Positions 62,543 to 64,000 of a stretch of 64,000 nt of DNA are shown here, one piece after another. Location: NCBI RefSeq assembly GCF_002127325.2, contig NC_035444.2:38913226-38977225 (forward strand). Direction: 5' to 3'. Made by a program: the position numbers and the translations under genes. Position 1 is the first letter of the stretch, and each line of letters opens with the position of its first letter. This DNA comes from Helianthus annuus (lineage: Eukaryota; Streptophyta; Magnoliopsida; Asterales; Asteraceae). The notes beneath the pieces were generated by a model. That model had not been told where the DNA came from. It did no database searches and was given only the letters and a program-made list of their open reading frames with translations.

Positions 62543-64000
62543 GCCATCCCCACACTTATCATTTTTCGTCCCCGAAAAAATTATTCGCAATGGAATCACA
62601 ATTAAAACAAATGGCTTTCAATATATTCAATTATTTTATTAAAATAAATCTAACCACACGTTAACCAAGATTGTGAATATACGATCCACTTAAACTCAAC
62701 CGCCGGTTTCGAAGCCCTTATTTTCGATCCATTAAGTTCAAGTAATTTATAGTTGTCTATGGATCCCACACTCAAAAGACTACGACTCCACCTATTCCCG
62801 TTTCAAGCTTATGAGATTAAAAGATTTATAATCTACCGCCTTATATAAAAAACTCTTATATTATTCCGATTAAACTTTATGATGGATGGATGGATGATAT
62901 TGTGAGCTTACATGCTTTTGTATACGATCCGTTCAGCGGACATACGCCACACGAGTCACCATCCCCATGGTTAATGCCATAAACTTCACGTTTTTTTTTA
63001 CATGTGCTCAGATGAATGAATGGAATTTTTTTCGGGCGCCACACTGTTTCGGATTTGTTTTCACAAAAAGAAACAGGTGTGCCAGTTTAATCGGAAAAAC
63101 TTATAAGTTTTTTACTTATGACGTACCCCTTATACTTTCCACAGTTTTAGTTTTGCCATAGCTCCTAAGGTGAGAACCCACAAGACTCCTATTTTAAGTT
63201 GTTTTATATCAAATCTAAGGAACCTTTCAACCAGCTGGGCCTACCCACATATCCTGAATTAGACGTGTGACCGATTATTTATTATCTCATATATATAATA
63301 ATCGAAAAGCCACTGATTTAATTACACCTATCATTTTCCATTTTGAGCGAAAACCTTCACGGGACATTTTCTAATTTTTTCATTTTTATGGATTTTTTAT
63401 TTTTTTCAAGTTTTTTTTTTTGTTTTTTTTTTCAAATTACTTAAACTATGACTGAACTAACTATGACACTACAACCTAGACTAGACACTAGTTTCCCCTC
63501 CCCACACTTAATTCCTTCATTGTCCTCGATGGAGCGAGAAACTATCTACGACACAACTAAAAACATAAATAAAAACACATAGATAATGGAACAGACTCCC
63601 CTGATTTGACGTGGTTGGATCCTTTGAGCCTTGTTCCACAGCAACCGTATAGCATTTCATTCGCGGCTGCATTCAACATGGGACACTTGTCTTTATATGA
63701 TTGTTCGAATCGCTTTCGTCCAAATGGAGATTGAGTATGGACAAAAGCGATCGAAACCTGCACAATAAAACTCACAAGCTCCAAAAACATGTTAAACCAC
63801 TAGTAAACGACGAGAAACGAGTGATAATCGGGTTTTTTTAATATATATATAAATACACTACCCGATCCCCGACTATCAACCGGCCTACTTTTCATTCAAA
63901 CTCACTCGCCTCAATACTATTCCTAGCTATTCGTATGCATTACGCCTAATAAACACTCACCAAGGAATACGTCAACTTCATCGATCCTATAACACGACGC
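62543..64000 (-). mobile_element. 3' untranslated region of the second Athila/Tat-like element
   Basis: On the minus strand, cgaggacaatgaaggaatta then agtgtggggagg (63530-63495) is the block that follows pol in Athila/Tat elements. A short frame at 63557-63790 shows no recognisable domain. A T-rich stretch at 63380-63435 and a (GGAT)n bit near 62884 are present. The element's coding part should lie to the right. Confidence 0.5.

Overview
The window is plant nuclear DNA, from a repeat-rich eudicot. The evidence is a plant-type cytochrome P450 (CYP96-like), a plant-only DUF241 gene, and plant lineages of LTR retrotransposons, LINE, hAT, Mutator, PIF/Harbinger and Helitron elements. Several repeat families look familiar from Asteraceae, but that placement is an inference I could not test. 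Only two host genes look intact: a single-exon CYP96-type P450 at 41344-42855 (+) and a DUF241 gene at 46922-47638 (-). A second CYP96 copy at 22268-29671 (+) is a heavily interrupted pseudogene of the first. Almost everything else is mobile DNA, much of it nested.

Layout. 1-5040: minus-strand Athila/Tat-type Ty3 element (RT to gag, PBS, LTR), running off the left edge. 5040-8250: decayed hAT (ZMYM1/DUF4371-type) transposase, followed by a perfect 174-bp tandem duplication and a pol III-like SINE head. 8726-12609: hAT-like non-autonomous element holding a 2.8-kb solo LTR (9090-11886) with a perfect 5-bp TSD. 12839-13229: foldback Mutator MITE. 13582-14433: PIF/Harbinger element with CCACC-rich core. 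15860-18330: broken LINE split by two MITEs. 18763-19873: hAT deletion derivative keeping only a BED finger. 21166-21489: Tourist-like MITE. 22184-29671: P450 pseudogene carrying an intact, very young copia element and two hAT-like inserts. 30030-38000: LTR fragments, hAT MITE, LINE tail, foldback MULE MITE, PIF element with a Myb/SANT ORF1, Tourist MITE. 39478-39849: TRIM. 40665-44640: promoter MITE, intact P450, flank. 44640-46756: Helitron-type ends. 46922-48465: DUF241 gene and a SINE. 48548-50046: Mutator element. 51010-52980: MULE transposase pseudogene. 52986-61340: Tekay/Del-like Ty3 chromovirus, decayed. 61341-64000: LTR and 3' flank of another Athila/Tat-like element that continues past the right edge.

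The most informative stretch is the pseudogene/gene P450 pair. The intact paralogue 19 kb away serves as a ruler that dates and delimits each insertion in the dead copy. It shows a hAT-like insert whose target duplication and terminus supply in-frame GT and AG splice sites, and a copia insertion flanked by an unusual 81-bp target duplication plus a 28-bp extension from the polypurine side. I saw no clear sign of a wholly new multi-gene system; the novelty here is in insertion structures and iterated short motifs.
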